The notes beneath the pieces were generated by a model. That model was given only the letters and a program-made list of their open reading frames with translations. It was not told the DNA's origin and made no database searches. The position numbers and the translations under genes are program-made. 64,000 bases of DNA from Bombus terrestris (lineage: Eukaryota > Arthropoda > Insecta > Hymenoptera > Apidae). How positions within the stretch are numbered: the stretch's first letter is position 1; every line of letters starts with the position of its first letter. Below are positions 52,101 to 64,000 of the stretch, one piece after another. The DNA lies in assembly GCF_910591885.1 (NCBI RefSeq), contig NC_063283.1:7487001-7551000 (forward strand). The letters run 5' to 3'.

Positions 52101-55100
52101 ACATAGTAACACCAGAAATCGAATTTATTTTTCCCTAATTTTCTCTCTATTACAGTGTGTCTCACGGAACCCCGTCTACCTGAAATATCTCCGTTATTTT
52201 AAATAATTCTATATCATGCGTTTCACTGAATCCTTCAACTTTCGTTAATGACATTTTCACGCATCGTTTGAAATAACGAAAACACTCCAGGTGGGCAGAG
52301 TTCGTGGGACAACACTGTACTTATCAGTATCAGGTCAATATTAACTTCGTAAATATCATGAATATTAAACGTGTCTTGAAACGCACATCGTCAGTCGTAC
52401 GTATAAATCGGAATAAAGCTGTTTCATTCTGTGAGTAGCATTTATTTCGAAGAACGAGCGTGCGTCCGCGACTATCCAGTCGAAAGAATGTTGGTGGAAT
52501 TTACTGTGCACTTTTGTATGGGTTCACGGGCACCCATATGCGCGTACAAAAATGTGGATGTCACAGGCCGGAACAATAGTCGCGGACGATTATGGGAAGA
52601 ATGACGGATATCGAGGAGAGAGTCGACGAGAGTGTACGATGTGACACGAGAGGATCAGGGCCGAGAATGAAGTACCTGTTTAATAGACTTCTGTCAGAAA
52701 ATATTTAGACATTCGACCGTGTCATCGAGGACTGATTGCAAAATATAAGCGTTTAAAGATTGAAATGAGTCGCTTTGTAAATATAGGGACAAGATCTTGT
52801 TAACGTTTGTCATTTTTCAGTACCAAGATATTATTATTAAATTTTCTGTATATCCGATTCCTTGATACGTTTAACTCCACGCAAAGTTTAAGGTTTCTAG
52901 CGTAGAAATTTAAATATAGATCGATAGATAGACTCCAATCGTATGATTACATTTCTCTTTCTATTCTTTCCGCTTGTCGGTCAATCTAGCTTTCCGACGC
53001 GTCTAACTTCGCGTAAACCGTGTGCTTGGAATCTTAAAAATAGGTCGGAGATTTACGTTGCCATACTCGGTCGTAGGAAAATAATAACTGGCCTAAGCTG
53101 TTTATATGCTATTCTTTTCACTCTTTACTCTGGAAGATCGTATCTTTCGACAGTTCAAAAGTTTATGGTTTTAATCAATGTTTAAAGCTAAAGAGAGACC
53201 AAGTTTATATATATTGGAAATTATTTTCTGACGACGAAATTACCCACTAATACTATGACTTCGGTCTTTCAAATCGAAGAGAAAGTCTAGTTATCTACAA
53301 TGGGATACTCGTTTCTCAAATAATTGAAAATAATTGTTTCTTTGCAAAATCGTTTGAAGATTCGACATGAACTTTGATTAAAAGTCCATCCTTCGACCTA
53401 CGATCACATTTGCATGCTTCTTTTTATATGAACGTTTTTTCGCTTCTAGATATTACGGTTAATTTGTCCATAAGCGTTAGGATAGTAATATCAACTCATT
53501 ATAATAATTTATTACGATACCTTAATTATTATAATTTTTAACTCGTACCTTAAATTTATTCAAATATTTTTGTTCTTCAGTTCAGTGACAAGATTTTGAA
53601 GTTTTAAATCACTTACTAATCGCTATATCTGAACTAAATCACTATATAGAATAGTCAAATTCTTGAAATAGATAAGCGTATAGTTAATGTAGTCCGTTGA
53701 ACGGTGCCAAAGCCTGAAAATTTATCTCTACTGCTTCCTTATTTTTTGTAGAAATTGCCACGGAAATTGTAATTTATTTATGTAATTTCGAATTTTATCA
53801 CACGATTGAAATTCATTCGATACGTATACCAGTCATTTAATATTCCCGATGAAAATATGTTGAATTTTTCATTAACGCGATGCGTTGAATATTTTTTTTC
53901 TACAGAGAACGTCATTCCGATAAATGATAATCTATTTTAAGCTAATTTATATTTTATTTCTTCCGCGAATAAACAGGGTAATAAACATCCGATTTGCATA
54001 ACACGACATTTTTCAGGCATCTAATATCAGCAGATAAAGTTATTCGAGCAAGTAATTCTTTAATTAATTGACCAATCAACGTTCATTATGTTACGATTGA
54101 TAACCTACGATATACGAAGAGCCAGCAAGCAAAAACTGTTGAGATATCGTCGTACAAATTGCTGTTACAAAATCTAGCTCGGTACTAACTGCCACGTATC
54201 AAAGATGCTCGTTCGTTGCAAGGGTTCTATCTAAAATCCTGAACGTGCCAAATATTCGCTAAAACTATACACCTTCAAATTCGATTCCATTCAACCTGAT
54301 CTTAACCTATCATCGGCTTTCATCAATTCCTGCTCGTTACGGTAGAAAAAGACGGATGAAAGGAAAAATGCAACGAACTACAATAGTTGGGTCACGACAC
54401 ATTGACAGAGATTTTACGCTCGATAATCGCGTTGTAAACAGCTCGCACGTGAGAGATCTCGAGCGAGATCAAACGCGCATAGATGTAAGTACTACATACT
54501 CTTCTTATTCCGATCGGCCTTGACGATTTTACGTCAATGTGGATGAACGTCGGCGTCGTTAAAGCGCCTTTCCACGTGATTCGTCGCTTGATCCACCGCA
54601 GGTGCTCTCTCTCTCTCTCTCTCTCTCTTTCTTCATACACACACATACATATGTACATACACACGCATACGGAGCTTTGGTGAATTATATATATAATATA
54701 TAATCCAATATTAAATGATACGACGCTTCATAAATGGTTCATGAACGATCGATCGAAAATGGAATAGATATGAATCCTTTAGTTAGCAGATATACAAAGG
54801 CGTCATTGAATCAGTGAAAGTATTAAGCGTTTAGCTGATACGTCATACATCATAATCGTATTATCGTATTATAATACACCGATAAGAAATATGGTTATTT
54901 ATACGAGCTTGTAAGATTTTATCAATATTCTATCGTGTTTCAACATTTGCCGATTGTTCGGCATTAATTTAATGAAATATTTAGAAAGAAATACGTCTGT
55001 AATTATCGGAATGTATTACTAGAGCTGACATTCAAGTATGAAATTCAATATTTGTCGAAATCATTCTAGAATTGACGTTCCTAATACGTCTTGAGACAAC

Positions 55101-58100
55101 GATTTCTATTCGCGATCATTGCTTATTCATTTAAGATCATAGGAATGTATTAGCGCGCGATCGCGTCGAGTTCAAGTGCAATGTAACAGTTCTTAGATCA
55201 GTGTGAATTGCTATCTTACGACATGTTTTGCGAGGTAGTTAGCAGGAGCAAGAAAAAATGTTGGAATACACAGAGCGATATCGATACGATGTGAAGAAAA
55301 TGAGTTTTAAATAGCTCGAACGATGGCCACGTTATCGTTATGGAAAATTTTATGATCGTGAATTGTAGAAGAGAAATATTGAATTTTAGTATTTTCGATG
55401 AATGCGAAATATAATAAGTGCTATGTTGTTGCAAATCAATCATATAGAATCAAAGTTATGATTGGAGCGAAAATCATATTACGTAAGTTATGCTATACTA
55501 CTATCTAAAAAAAAAAAAGTACGAAACTTGCTTGCGCAATTTATTCTATTACGGTGTCGAATCTAACAGGTAGTTAAATTCTGACGATCTTAGTGATATT
55601 GAACGCTGTTACGTCACATAACACTCGAGTACTCACTTTACGTAACAAGAAGGAACATGTTACTTATAAATCGAAAATCTAAGGAAGGTTAAAAAAATAT
55701 GAATATCAACATCAATATCAAGTATCAACGATCTGTACATTATGACGAGTAAGTAGGTATTAAAAATTTGAAGATATTTTTTTCTCGACTCTGTAAAGAT
55801 AGTAAAACACGGAATTAGAACAAGAATTAGTCTACATGCAAAAACTATACATTTTATTATTTATTGCATATTCTATAAATCGATACTCTACGATTGTTAT
55901 TTCACTGAAAATTTGTTATGTTCGCTGCAGCGCGATATAATCGCGTATGCCTTTCATCTAATCACGCCAGCAATGATACAGTTCAAATCATTAATTCGTG
56001 AAAGATACGACATCACGAAGTTTCGCATATTTATCGGACACGATTAAAAGAGCAATAAATCACCGATTTATCACACAAGTAGGCCATGTACGTATCTAGT
56101 TGATAAATGTACTCGAAAATTAATAGTTCAACTCCAAAACCTATATCAAGTATGTAAATTTCAATTATGCTATTCATGTAGAAAGATATCAATCCTCGGT
56201 GATCTGGAATCGAGTAAATCTAATACGACGATTTCAATATTTTCAAAAAAGTAGCCTCCTCTCTATCGAGTATATTTTATTTCTTTGTGTTTTACATTGT
56301 TTTTTAACGATTTATTTAATAGTACGATGACGCGTAATTAACATGTGATTTGGAAGCTTCCTGTAAAATAATTATAAACCTAATATAGAACTATGGCACG
56401 ATAGTTTTAATAACTGTATAATGTAACAGTCGTTCTATGAATTGGTAATTTTTTCCAAAATGAAGATCTCGAAATTATGGAACCAGTACTGAGCGTGATC
56501 AATTCGTATTGTCATTTCGAGGATTGATAGATTTCCGCACAACTTGACCCAATTGTGATAGAAATATATATAGTTCGTATTTTGTCGCGCTCTCGCACGT
56601 TCGAAATTCCCGCCAATTTCCTACGGCGCGCCGTTTCCCTCTTCCTTTTTCCGCGTGTATGGCATTGATCTGGCAGTGACGTCACTGACACACCCTCCTG
56701 CCAGCCAATAAGACTGTTTATGAATGAATGGTATAGTACATGTAATATGCACAGGCCACATGCACACTATAGAAAGAATGTCCAAAGGCCAACGCACAGT
56801 GATTCGTATAAATGCACGTGGTACAACCATACCGAGATGTACCGAGCCATATACTTGTTACACAGCTATGTTTACGCAATACTTCCGTATGCAAATGCAC
56901 GCGTATCGAGACATCGAAGCTGACTTCTTCGGAAAAAATAGCATTAACGATCTCGTTATCGGAATCTGATCGATTCTTCGTTTATGCATCCACGCGGATT
57001 ATCTTTTCCTCGCGCCTACGAAAAATAAGAGGACGCGACGAACGACGTCTCGAAATTTGTCACGAAACTCGCGTGACGTATATACCAAAAACGGATTTTA
57101 CGTTCCATCCCACATTGCGGATCGACTCCATTCGTGTGCCGGCTATTTCTGTCGCGTATCATGCGTCGCATAGCCGAAGTGTCAAGGCCGCCGTGCCGGA
57201 CGAAAACATCTATCCAAAGCGCGACGACCTCTTTCGCGAGAACACGTTACACGCCTGTGTGTTACGCCTGGACATGCCTCTCCGGAGGCGTCGTCTCTTA
57301 CGATTTGTTCTTCCGCGAAGCCGGCGCTTGGTAACCGAACAAAACCGGAACCGTTACACGTGCATCGATGCAACACGTTGCACGGTCAAGAGTTTCGATT
57401 ATCGAACAGTCTTTCACCTAAGATGTCAAGTTCGTTGCAGTCGCTACTTCTCCGAAACTCTTCCCTATTTATCGCTTATTTGTCTAAACTTAGATATATC
57501 CATCGACTCTGAGTTTCAGCTCGATTTACGAAACAACGTTAACGAATCAAGATTTTATTTCGTTGAATGGCAGTCGATGTTGATAGTTGTCGAAACCGAC
57601 TTCGAGGAGCGAGCGTTCTCTAGTGTCGAGCATTTAATAGTATTTCTCGCGAGTGGACACTCGGACATTGCGTTGAAAGCAACTACCCGAGTTGGCTATT
57701 ACATCAGATAGTCGAATAGTCACTCCCAACGGAATATCCAAGAGTCCACTTGCGAGAATATTTCTCATTAAGTGGAAACGATATAGCACGATCGTAAATT
57801 GAAGCATTAAGAAACGACACCCATTGAGACGTAGTCGCACCAACATCGTATTTTATTAATTTTTTCTGTTGCAATTGGTTAACGTCACGAATGTTGCTAT
57901 AGACGCGCGATCTAACGCCCTATTAAACCATATTTCACACGTTAATCTTCCTATCGTAAACGATGAATTCAGGATTTCTGAGCTCAAGGTCATTTGAAGT
58001 TCACAGTATTGCAGGTCGTTGAATTCGTCTTGACAGCGGCTACGATACTACGAAATCGAGAAAGCATCGTGCCATTCGATAAAGTCAAGGTGACGTTAAC

Positions 58101-59606
58101 ATTTAACAGAGAGAAGTACTTCTTGACGATTTTAAGTATTGCAATTCGTAGCTGAAATTTTCGAAACGCACGAACCTTTGTTCGAAATATTTTTTTGTTA
58201 CGTTATCGCAAGTGTTTCGGAAATCGCGCACATCGTTTCGCTGAACATAATGTATGTCAGTAGCTCGTTTCAGGAAGTGATTTATAGTATAGCAATGGTG
58301 AGATAACATTTCACTATTATATATCTGTGTGCATACGTACATAGAATAAACAAATGTGTCGAGTATTTGACTGCCACTCGATGGAAAGAGAAATACTAAA
58401 CGCTTCTTTAAAATTATTTAAAAATACTCAAAAATGTTAAGAGAGATACTGCCACCCCTCTCGCGATAATTATAATCGGCCAGATTAGTCGCAGACTCGT
58501 GGTCAATAATTTGAGAAATTATACGAAATTTTAGTTAATACCCGATTAAATAAACTTCAGCCTATCCATTGAATCCTACCTACTTGAACACGAGCTTCTA
58601 TTATCTGAATAAACAATCGTGGGTGGCGAAGAGCATCAGCGAATTTCCACCGAATTTACCGCGTAAAATCATCAGACGCAAGAGAAAGAAGTAACGTGGA
58701 TTTCGACGAAGTTCGAAGCTGCTTATCGTCTCTTTCTCGGTCATAAATTATTTAAAGGCTTATCGTCCGACACGATACGTGGCACAGGTATCGAGAATTG
58801 CGTGCGTTTATCGATCCTAAATATACACGCTGCACTCGCAGCTATCATCGAGCATGTTACTTTCCCTTTTTCTCCCCCGTCAACGATCATTATAATCGAT
58901 AACAACAGGGGCACCGAATTGTCACGCTCCTGAAGCGCTCTATGGAAACGGTATTCGGTAATAGCCAGCGGCGGTAAACTTCTCGGCAAACTCGTTTTCG
59001 CACTGTGCTATGTGACAGTCGGCATTGTCGATCGAGTGGACGCCTCGTAGTTTCGCGGATATGACTCGTGCAATTACTTATCAGTCGATACAATCGAACA
59101 CGCGTATTCCTTTTTTATCAGCCATTCTGCCCATAATCATGCATCGTGCGTTTTACGTAATTCAATGCCTTTGCTCATTAATCGATTAATTAATTAACCG
59201 CCGTAGCGGCGGTCACGCGTCGCGTCCTACCGTTCGTGGATTCATCACACGTTCGTCGAACACGCTCCCGATCTCTGTTAACCTTTACGCGCGAACCAGC
59301 TCGTACAACCTCGGCACTCCTATTCGTAGTTCCTACGGAACAAGCTTCCAAACGAGCGATGACAAGTCACGTACGATAAAGCGCGTCCGAAGCGCGTTCT
59401 TCTACACAATTATTTCTTCTTTATCCATGTTTTACATAAAACGAGCCGCGACGAGGAGAAACATACACGTTAAAGGAATTCCATCGATCGACACGAAAAC
59501 CGGCCTCGTCTTCCGTTACACGAGCCATTCTTCTTCGCGTACGATGCTCGCCTTGGCTCACCTCCTGTTTGATCATGTCACTGGAGGATAACGTCGACGT
59601 TTTCAT
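49130..59606 (-). CDS. Hex: Hexokinase (HK-type, single 50-kDa unit), seven coding exons with a probable distal first exon
   Basis: Cytosolic hexokinase, which phosphorylates glucose and other hexoses with ATP at the entry to glycolysis. Coding exons on the minus strand: 59562-59606 (first exon, inferred), 51712-51874, 51087-51442, 50607-50706, 50054-50408, 49539-49809 and 49130-49207; all junctions are GT-AG and phases agree, giving 455 residues, a normal length for an insect hexokinase. Visible motifs: phosphate-binding LDLGGTNFR near residue 77, sugar-binding LGFTFSFPLSQ near 141, catalytic Asp in AILNDTTGTL (Asp200), second phosphate motif VGTGTNACY near 221, NIEWGAFGE, and adenosine-side VTVGIDGSVYRFHP; the C-terminus has SEDGSGRGAALVAAV. 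There is one catalytic unit, not the fused vertebrate HK1-3 type. The body is certain; the first exon rests on phase, donor and an open upstream frame only. A second candidate start lies at 51943-51960. Confidence 0.96.
51943..51960 (-). CDS. Hex: Alternative proximal first coding exon of hexokinase (MEDLSK)
   Basis: An ATG at 51960 opens six codons, MEDLSK, that end at a GTCAGC donor and join in phase 0, across a 68-bp intron (51875-51942), to the IRDICKEL exon at 51874. The joined product would be 446 residues. A TTACAG acceptor-like site ends at 51978, so this could instead be an internal exon whose frame extends upstream to about 51977. It competes with the distal exon at 59562-59606, whose last codon is also phase 0. 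Known insect hexokinase genes often differ only in the first exon; which start is used here cannot be settled from sequence. Confidence 0.6.
52153..52317. mobile_element. Small Tc1/mariner-type MITE (165 bp)
   Basis: The ends form terminal inverted repeats of about 48 bp (52153-52200 and 52270-52317), starting CAGTGT and continuing with recognisable GTCTCACG / GTCCCACG, CTACCTG / CCACCTG and CGTTATTT blocks. The element is flanked by TA on both sides (52151-52152 and 52318-52319), the target duplication of Tc1/mariner transposons. There is no room for a transposase, so it is a non-autonomous copy. Confidence 0.75.
54604..54670. repeat. CT microsatellite followed by CA/TA repeats
   Basis: About 13 CT units (54604-54630) followed by ACACACATACATATGTACAT-type sequence, in the hexokinase intron. 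Confidence 0.9.
57631..57780. repeat. Imperfect 150-bp palindrome in the hexokinase intron
   Basis: The left half and the reverse complement of the right half align over about 70 bp, through TTCTCGCGAGTGGAC / TTCTCGCAAGTGGAC, ATTGCGTTG / ATTCCGTTG and the centre CTATTACATC / AGATAGTCGAATAG. Related words occur again at 58370-58470, so it may belong to a dispersed foldback repeat family. Confidence 0.55.
59562..59606 (-). CDS. Hex: Distal first coding exon of hexokinase (15 codons)
   Basis: The ATG at 59606 starts MKTSTLSSSDMIKQE and is followed by a good GTGAGC donor at 59561. It ends in phase 0, exactly as needed to join IRDICKELILSNEQ at 51874 over a 7.7-kb intron. The frame stays open for some distance upstream, so the true start could be earlier. 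No other acceptor of matching phase was recognised between the two. The assignment is an inference from splice phase and position and needs transcript support. Confidence 0.55.
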
Positions 59607-62600
59607 TGCCCTCCCTTCGCTGTTGCACCCCGAGCTGCGGCCCTCTAGAAGCTTCGTGTTTAACGCGTTTTCGAAGCACGGCCCGGCGAGAAAGCACGAT
59701 GGAACAAGAGCGCACGACACGTTTCGAGGAATTGCCACGAATCCGGTTCTCTCTTCTATGTTATACACGATCCGTGTTCCGGTGGATTGCAGACGCACGA
59801 GTTCATACACGCGCGTTGATGTAACTGCGTTCTCGTTTGGATAGCCACGTACGATTTGTCGTTTACCAGCGTATCTCACGAGTTTTATATCGCGACTACT
59901 GGCACGAACACGTCTGTTCCACGCGCGTACCTACGCTTCCATGGACGAACATGCTGAACTAGTGGTGGGGAGAAAAGAGGCCATCCAGAAGACCGACGGC
60001 CCAGTGACGGATGCACCAGGATTCCTCGCTACCGATTAACAAAACTTTTTGCACCCGCATTCCGCGCCATACTAATTTTACGTCATTCATCATCCAGATT
60101 GTGTATGTTCACGCACGTTAAAGTCACTCGGCATGTTCGTATTTGTGAAGCAAATCGTATCCCATAATGATTGTAAAATTGCTTTCGACCGAAGGTTAAT
60201 GTCACTCGATGCTTTTGAGAATGTTGTCGAACGTTGTTAGTTTTAACATCGGTATATATATGGAAATCGTAGCAAGCGGCAGCTTAGAATGCTCATCGTA
60301 TGATTTCAGATCTGTTTTAACAGTTGCCGATAATTCGTTCTCATTGTTTGCACGCGTAAGCTTCGTTTAAATGGAAAAGACAGCCTGTAGCTATGTAAGC
60401 ATATAGAACAACGTACAAAGTAGAATGCGATGTTCACGTTCCTTTATAAACAGATTTACGAATCAACAGGACGAGTTAAGAAGTCTTTTGATATGCAGAG
60501 GTGATAATCGAGTCTTTCCTTACTTTCCGCGATAAGCAAATTTTTCATCGCCTCCGGGAATACCCTTTCTTTTCGTTCCAAAAGATTCTACGAACCGATA
60601 AAAATTTAATATCGGCACTGTATCTTTGATCAATTAATTCCCATGATTTGTATCGATGTTTATATCTGATAAGATTTAAGCCATGGAAAGTATCGCTTCA
60701 TTGGTCTAGTCGTTTATATCATTATCGCGCAAATTTCCAAAACTGCATTATCATACTCTACGATGATAATTCCCTTATCGAATATGGCATTTTTCGGAAT
60801 TGAAATATATCTTTGTGCAAACAACCCGACGTGTTCATTTCATAATCTTCCATGAATCAGTTCCGCCTTTTATTAACTGCAATCAACAGCGAGACCTCTT
60901 ACGAAAATGGAGCTGGTTCTTGCGTCAATTGTAGCGGCGGGTTCCATGGCGCGCGATACGACGCTGCATAAGACGCTTTGGTGGGGTATGTAAAGAGTGG
61001 GGGGAGCGAGAGAGGGGTGAATTTCCCCTTGTTCGCACACTCCGTTATGACCCAACATTATCGGTGAATGTGCCGTGCGCGAGATGGAGGCTCGTCCTCT
61101 CAAGGGCAAAAAAGTCATTCGATTCCGCACCCACAAATTCGATGATTGCATCACGTGAATCTGAGACGCTTCTGTTACCGTGTTACGCGAAAATTTGCAA
61201 ATTTGCGTCTTCCACGTGTGGGATGGATTTTTCCACGCCTACCAATTATTATTAATCGTTACTCCTTCGGAAAATAATTTCCTTACGGCATCGAACATCT
61301 GCTTTGACCTTTTCATAGATACAATGTTACTGCAAAATACATTAAAAAAATAATGGACTTTAATGTCCAACACGTGCATTATCTTCTTCGAAAAAATATG
61401 GAATCATTGTCATTCTCTGACGAGCTTAACTCGGTATTTCATCGCATAATTTATATATGAAATTTGTTCTTTTTTCATATCGTTTACGGTTAATCCGTGA
61501 AATTAACAAGATCACTACTCCGTATCCTCGTTTCGGAGCAACAGAAACATCGATAGTGATTACTTTTTAATCGTCTATTTAATTGAGGGCCGTCGTTGCA
61601 TTCATTTTTGTTTCTTCCGTATCATCCAATATATTCTTTGTTAGTGTATCGTTTAACACGGATGAAATATGTCGCGAAACAGCGTCGTAAAATGATTACC
61701 GGCTTACCATTCTGTGAGTAGATAAACGTCGCTTAAAACCTGGATAAGCTGTCAAGCTTATTCGCTAAAAAGTTACACCGTTTAGAGATATTTTAACTGG
61801 GATATTATTTTCTCGTGGCTGTTTTATCGGAAAACCTTAACCTTCTTCGATGAAAATCGATAGAGAAACGAGCAGAACGATGCTATCGACACAGCGATAC
61901 GTCGATTAAACCAATTTCAATTTCTATTCGCTATATTATGAACTTTCTAGCATCCAGATTACGCAAATACGATAACATGTGCAGCGTTTCCAAGATATTT
62001 GTAATAAAAAGTCGAGTGCAAAAACGTACTCGAGTACCTTCGATCAACCAATACCTTCTTCATTAACCAATAGTACTCGATCGTCCACTGCTTCATTCAA
62101 TAATATTACTGCATGGTATTGAGCATTGCGCTCTATCTAATAAAAGTCGTTGATTCTCTTCGATCTATCCAACAATTGTCCCACGGTTCTATGTCCATCG
62201 CGCTTGTTCTTTTGCTTCGCGGTAACGCAACACAGCTTTGCAACAACAACGACGCAATTCACTTCGTTTAATCTTCCAGTCAATTTATGTTCCATTATAC
62301 CGATATCATATAGCTGGCAACAAATAGAGTATTTCATTCCGCTCTTCCATTGCGTATTCAAGCGACTCGAGCTGCAACTTGCGTTTATCTTCTGGAGACT
62401 GTGTTTCTAGCGGACACGCGATGCGCCACTTCCGTTCGTTATATCCGCACTCGGATGCACGATACGTTGAATGTTCCGATATTTATTTTAACCCTCTATA
62501 ATTAGAGTTTTGTCTACATACAAAAGAATAAGAGTGACGTTACGAAAAGTTCTAGTCAAGGTATTTCTCGTTCAATTACTATTTCATGAAATATATTTCT

Positions 62601-64000
62601 ATATATTTGCACGTTCAGGTGGATGCAGACAACGTGCAACGTTCGTAAAGCAAGCTTGCTAAAATATAATATTTATGTAAGAAATATACGTTTTATAATA
62701 TTTTATATGCGTAAATTTTACAATTGAACTGCGTTACATCGTCGTTAGTTCTAACACGTTCGACCGATCGGAAAGCTGATAAAGTTGATAAAACGGAAAA
62801 GGAACAAATGGTCCTCCTACGAAGGTAAAAGCCTCGTTGTCATTCGATCGATCGAACATTCTCCATCGTTTCTTGTTCATTATCTTGTGCTTTTATATGC
62901 CACATGGAGGCTTCCACGTGGCGTAGTGCATATTCTTTCCAGGTGTGTTTGGCGAAGCACAAACATATGGATCGATAGGGACGATAATGACAGAATCGTT
63001 CCTGAACGACGACGTGTATTCGATGGTCGATCGATGATGTTGACTGGGAAGAAGTAGGCGGTGCAGAGCGTTGAAAATTGTTTGCGATGAATCGTGTAAG
63101 CAGAGGAAGTTCCTCCAAGTCACGATTATAAGCAAGTTTCTCGGCGTAGACTCGATGGAAACTCGTTATTAATTGTTACATCGAAGCGAAGATTCCCTCT
63201 GATGAAAGTGGAAAATATTTTTGAATCGACGCTTTAAAATCAGCTTTCTTGAATTTTCGTTGACAGGTGTCACGTGGACGAATGATACTGTATTTCGTTA
63301 GCGTTATCGCATTTTTTCCGAAGCTCTTTTATTTATATGCTGATCCTGTGTTTTTTCACTGTCCAATACAAAAATAAAATAAGAGAAAATTTGATAATTT
63401 TTCTGCGTCGCTGTATGACGAAATTCGAAGCGCGGTTTGGCTTTTGAGTTGACGAGCAGACGAGTACGAAGCACCGAAAGCGCGTGTAGATTTCGTCGGA
63501 CTATTATTCTAGGATCGATAAAGCTTTTCTACCGAAGAAATGGCGTAAATGAGAGTTTTTAGTTCATCGGAGACTCTGTCTTTACGTTATAAACATCCCT
63601 TTTTTATGAAACGTATAAAAACATCATGTTCCATAAATATAAAATCGTTGGTCTTCTCTAATATTCTTTAGAAAAACCAGTAATGTTTGTGAAATATCAT
63701 ATAATAAAGGTGTAAATGGTCTCCCTCGTATAAGATATTATTATCTCATTTTTGTCTGGAATAAGCGACGTGTAAAAGAACAATATACTTCGTTCAGAAA
63801 TATTTATCATTTACTGCTGAGGTTATTAGATGTATGAAACAATTTACTTAAATTGTAAAGTAGAAAATATATGTTAATACAGAAGTGTAAGTACAAGTAG
63901 GAGTATAATTTGAGCTAGTCCAGATCCGCACGCCAGCAGTGTTACCCTATAACTGAAAACCCCGAAGCCATCGTCGCCTGTCTACTGTCTATGGTCTGTC
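59607..64000. other. Upstream sequence of hexokinase; nothing recognised
   Basis: The first part may be 5' UTR and promoter of the distal hexokinase exon. A GC-richer patch at about 60880-61230 stands out from the surrounding AT-rich DNA. No exon, RNA gene or mobile element was recognised up to the right edge. Confidence 0.4.

Larger units (their letters stand above)
51978..59561. other. Large 5' intron of hexokinase
   Basis: About 7.6 kb with no convincing exon. It contains a mariner-like MITE (52153-52317), a CT microsatellite (54604-54630), a plus-strand open frame of 299 codons (56812-57711) that looks non-coding, and an imperfect palindrome at 57631-57780. Confidence 0.5.

Noticed and set aside
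56812..57711. 299-codon plus-strand open frame in the hexokinase intron
   Set aside because: Arg/Ser-rich with no family features; both strands are open in the GC-richer part, and its end runs through the palindrome. Long chance frames are common in CpG-rich insect DNA.
1..64000. tRNA genes, rRNA, CRISPR arrays, bacterial operons
   Set aside because: No cloverleaf with A and B boxes, no rRNA-like sequence and no regular repeat-spacer array was seen; the window is an insect nuclear region.

Overview
This is eukaryotic DNA from an insect, most likely a bee or another hymenopteran. It is fairly AT-rich but keeps many CpG dinucleotides, the introns are mostly 68-94 bp with a few of several kb, and the encoded proteins look like insect orthologues. 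There is no bacterial organisation. The species cannot be fixed from this window.

Four protein-coding genes are supported, all on the minus strand, so transcription runs from right to left. From the 5' side they are: a glucose-phosphorylating hexokinase (coding exons 49130-51960 plus a probable distal first exon at 59562-59606); an FHIP2/FAM160B-type subunit of the FTS-HOOK-FHIP complex (39615-43734, six exons); a DALRD3 orthologue, a tRNA-Arg-binding cofactor of tRNA methylation (37402-39078, five exons); and the 5' part of a MAD/MXD-family transcriptional repressor (three exons at 33324-33378, 25858-25951 and 24561-24590). The rest of the MXD bHLH-zipper was not found and probably lies left of base 1.

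Layout. 1-24560: no recognised exon, probably MXD intron and/or flank, holding two clean hairpins (1115-1169 and 22938-23014), a diverged tandem duplication (20621-20807), a degenerate minisatellite (about 14095-14235) and a TATA-like promoter motif. 24561-33378: MXD exons 1-3 and their introns, with an hAT-like MITE candidate (27525-28073). 33379-36100: CpG-rich MXD upstream region. 36100-37401: very AT-rich spacer. 37402-43734: DALRD3 and FHIP2 head to tail, 536 bp apart. 43735-49129: intergenic. 49130-59606: hexokinase with one large 5' intron that carries a small mariner-like MITE (52153-52317) and a 150-bp imperfect palindrome (57631-57780). 59607-64000: upstream sequence with nothing recognised.

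The four genes do not form a pathway: they cover glycolytic entry, dynein-linked vesicle transport, tRNA modification and MAX-network repression. The most interesting non-coding signal is the 77-nt hairpin at 22938-23014. Its three stem mismatches all become G-U wobbles if it is transcribed from the minus strand, the strand of the MXD gene, which makes it a good candidate for an intronic microRNA precursor. No clearly new protein system was found.
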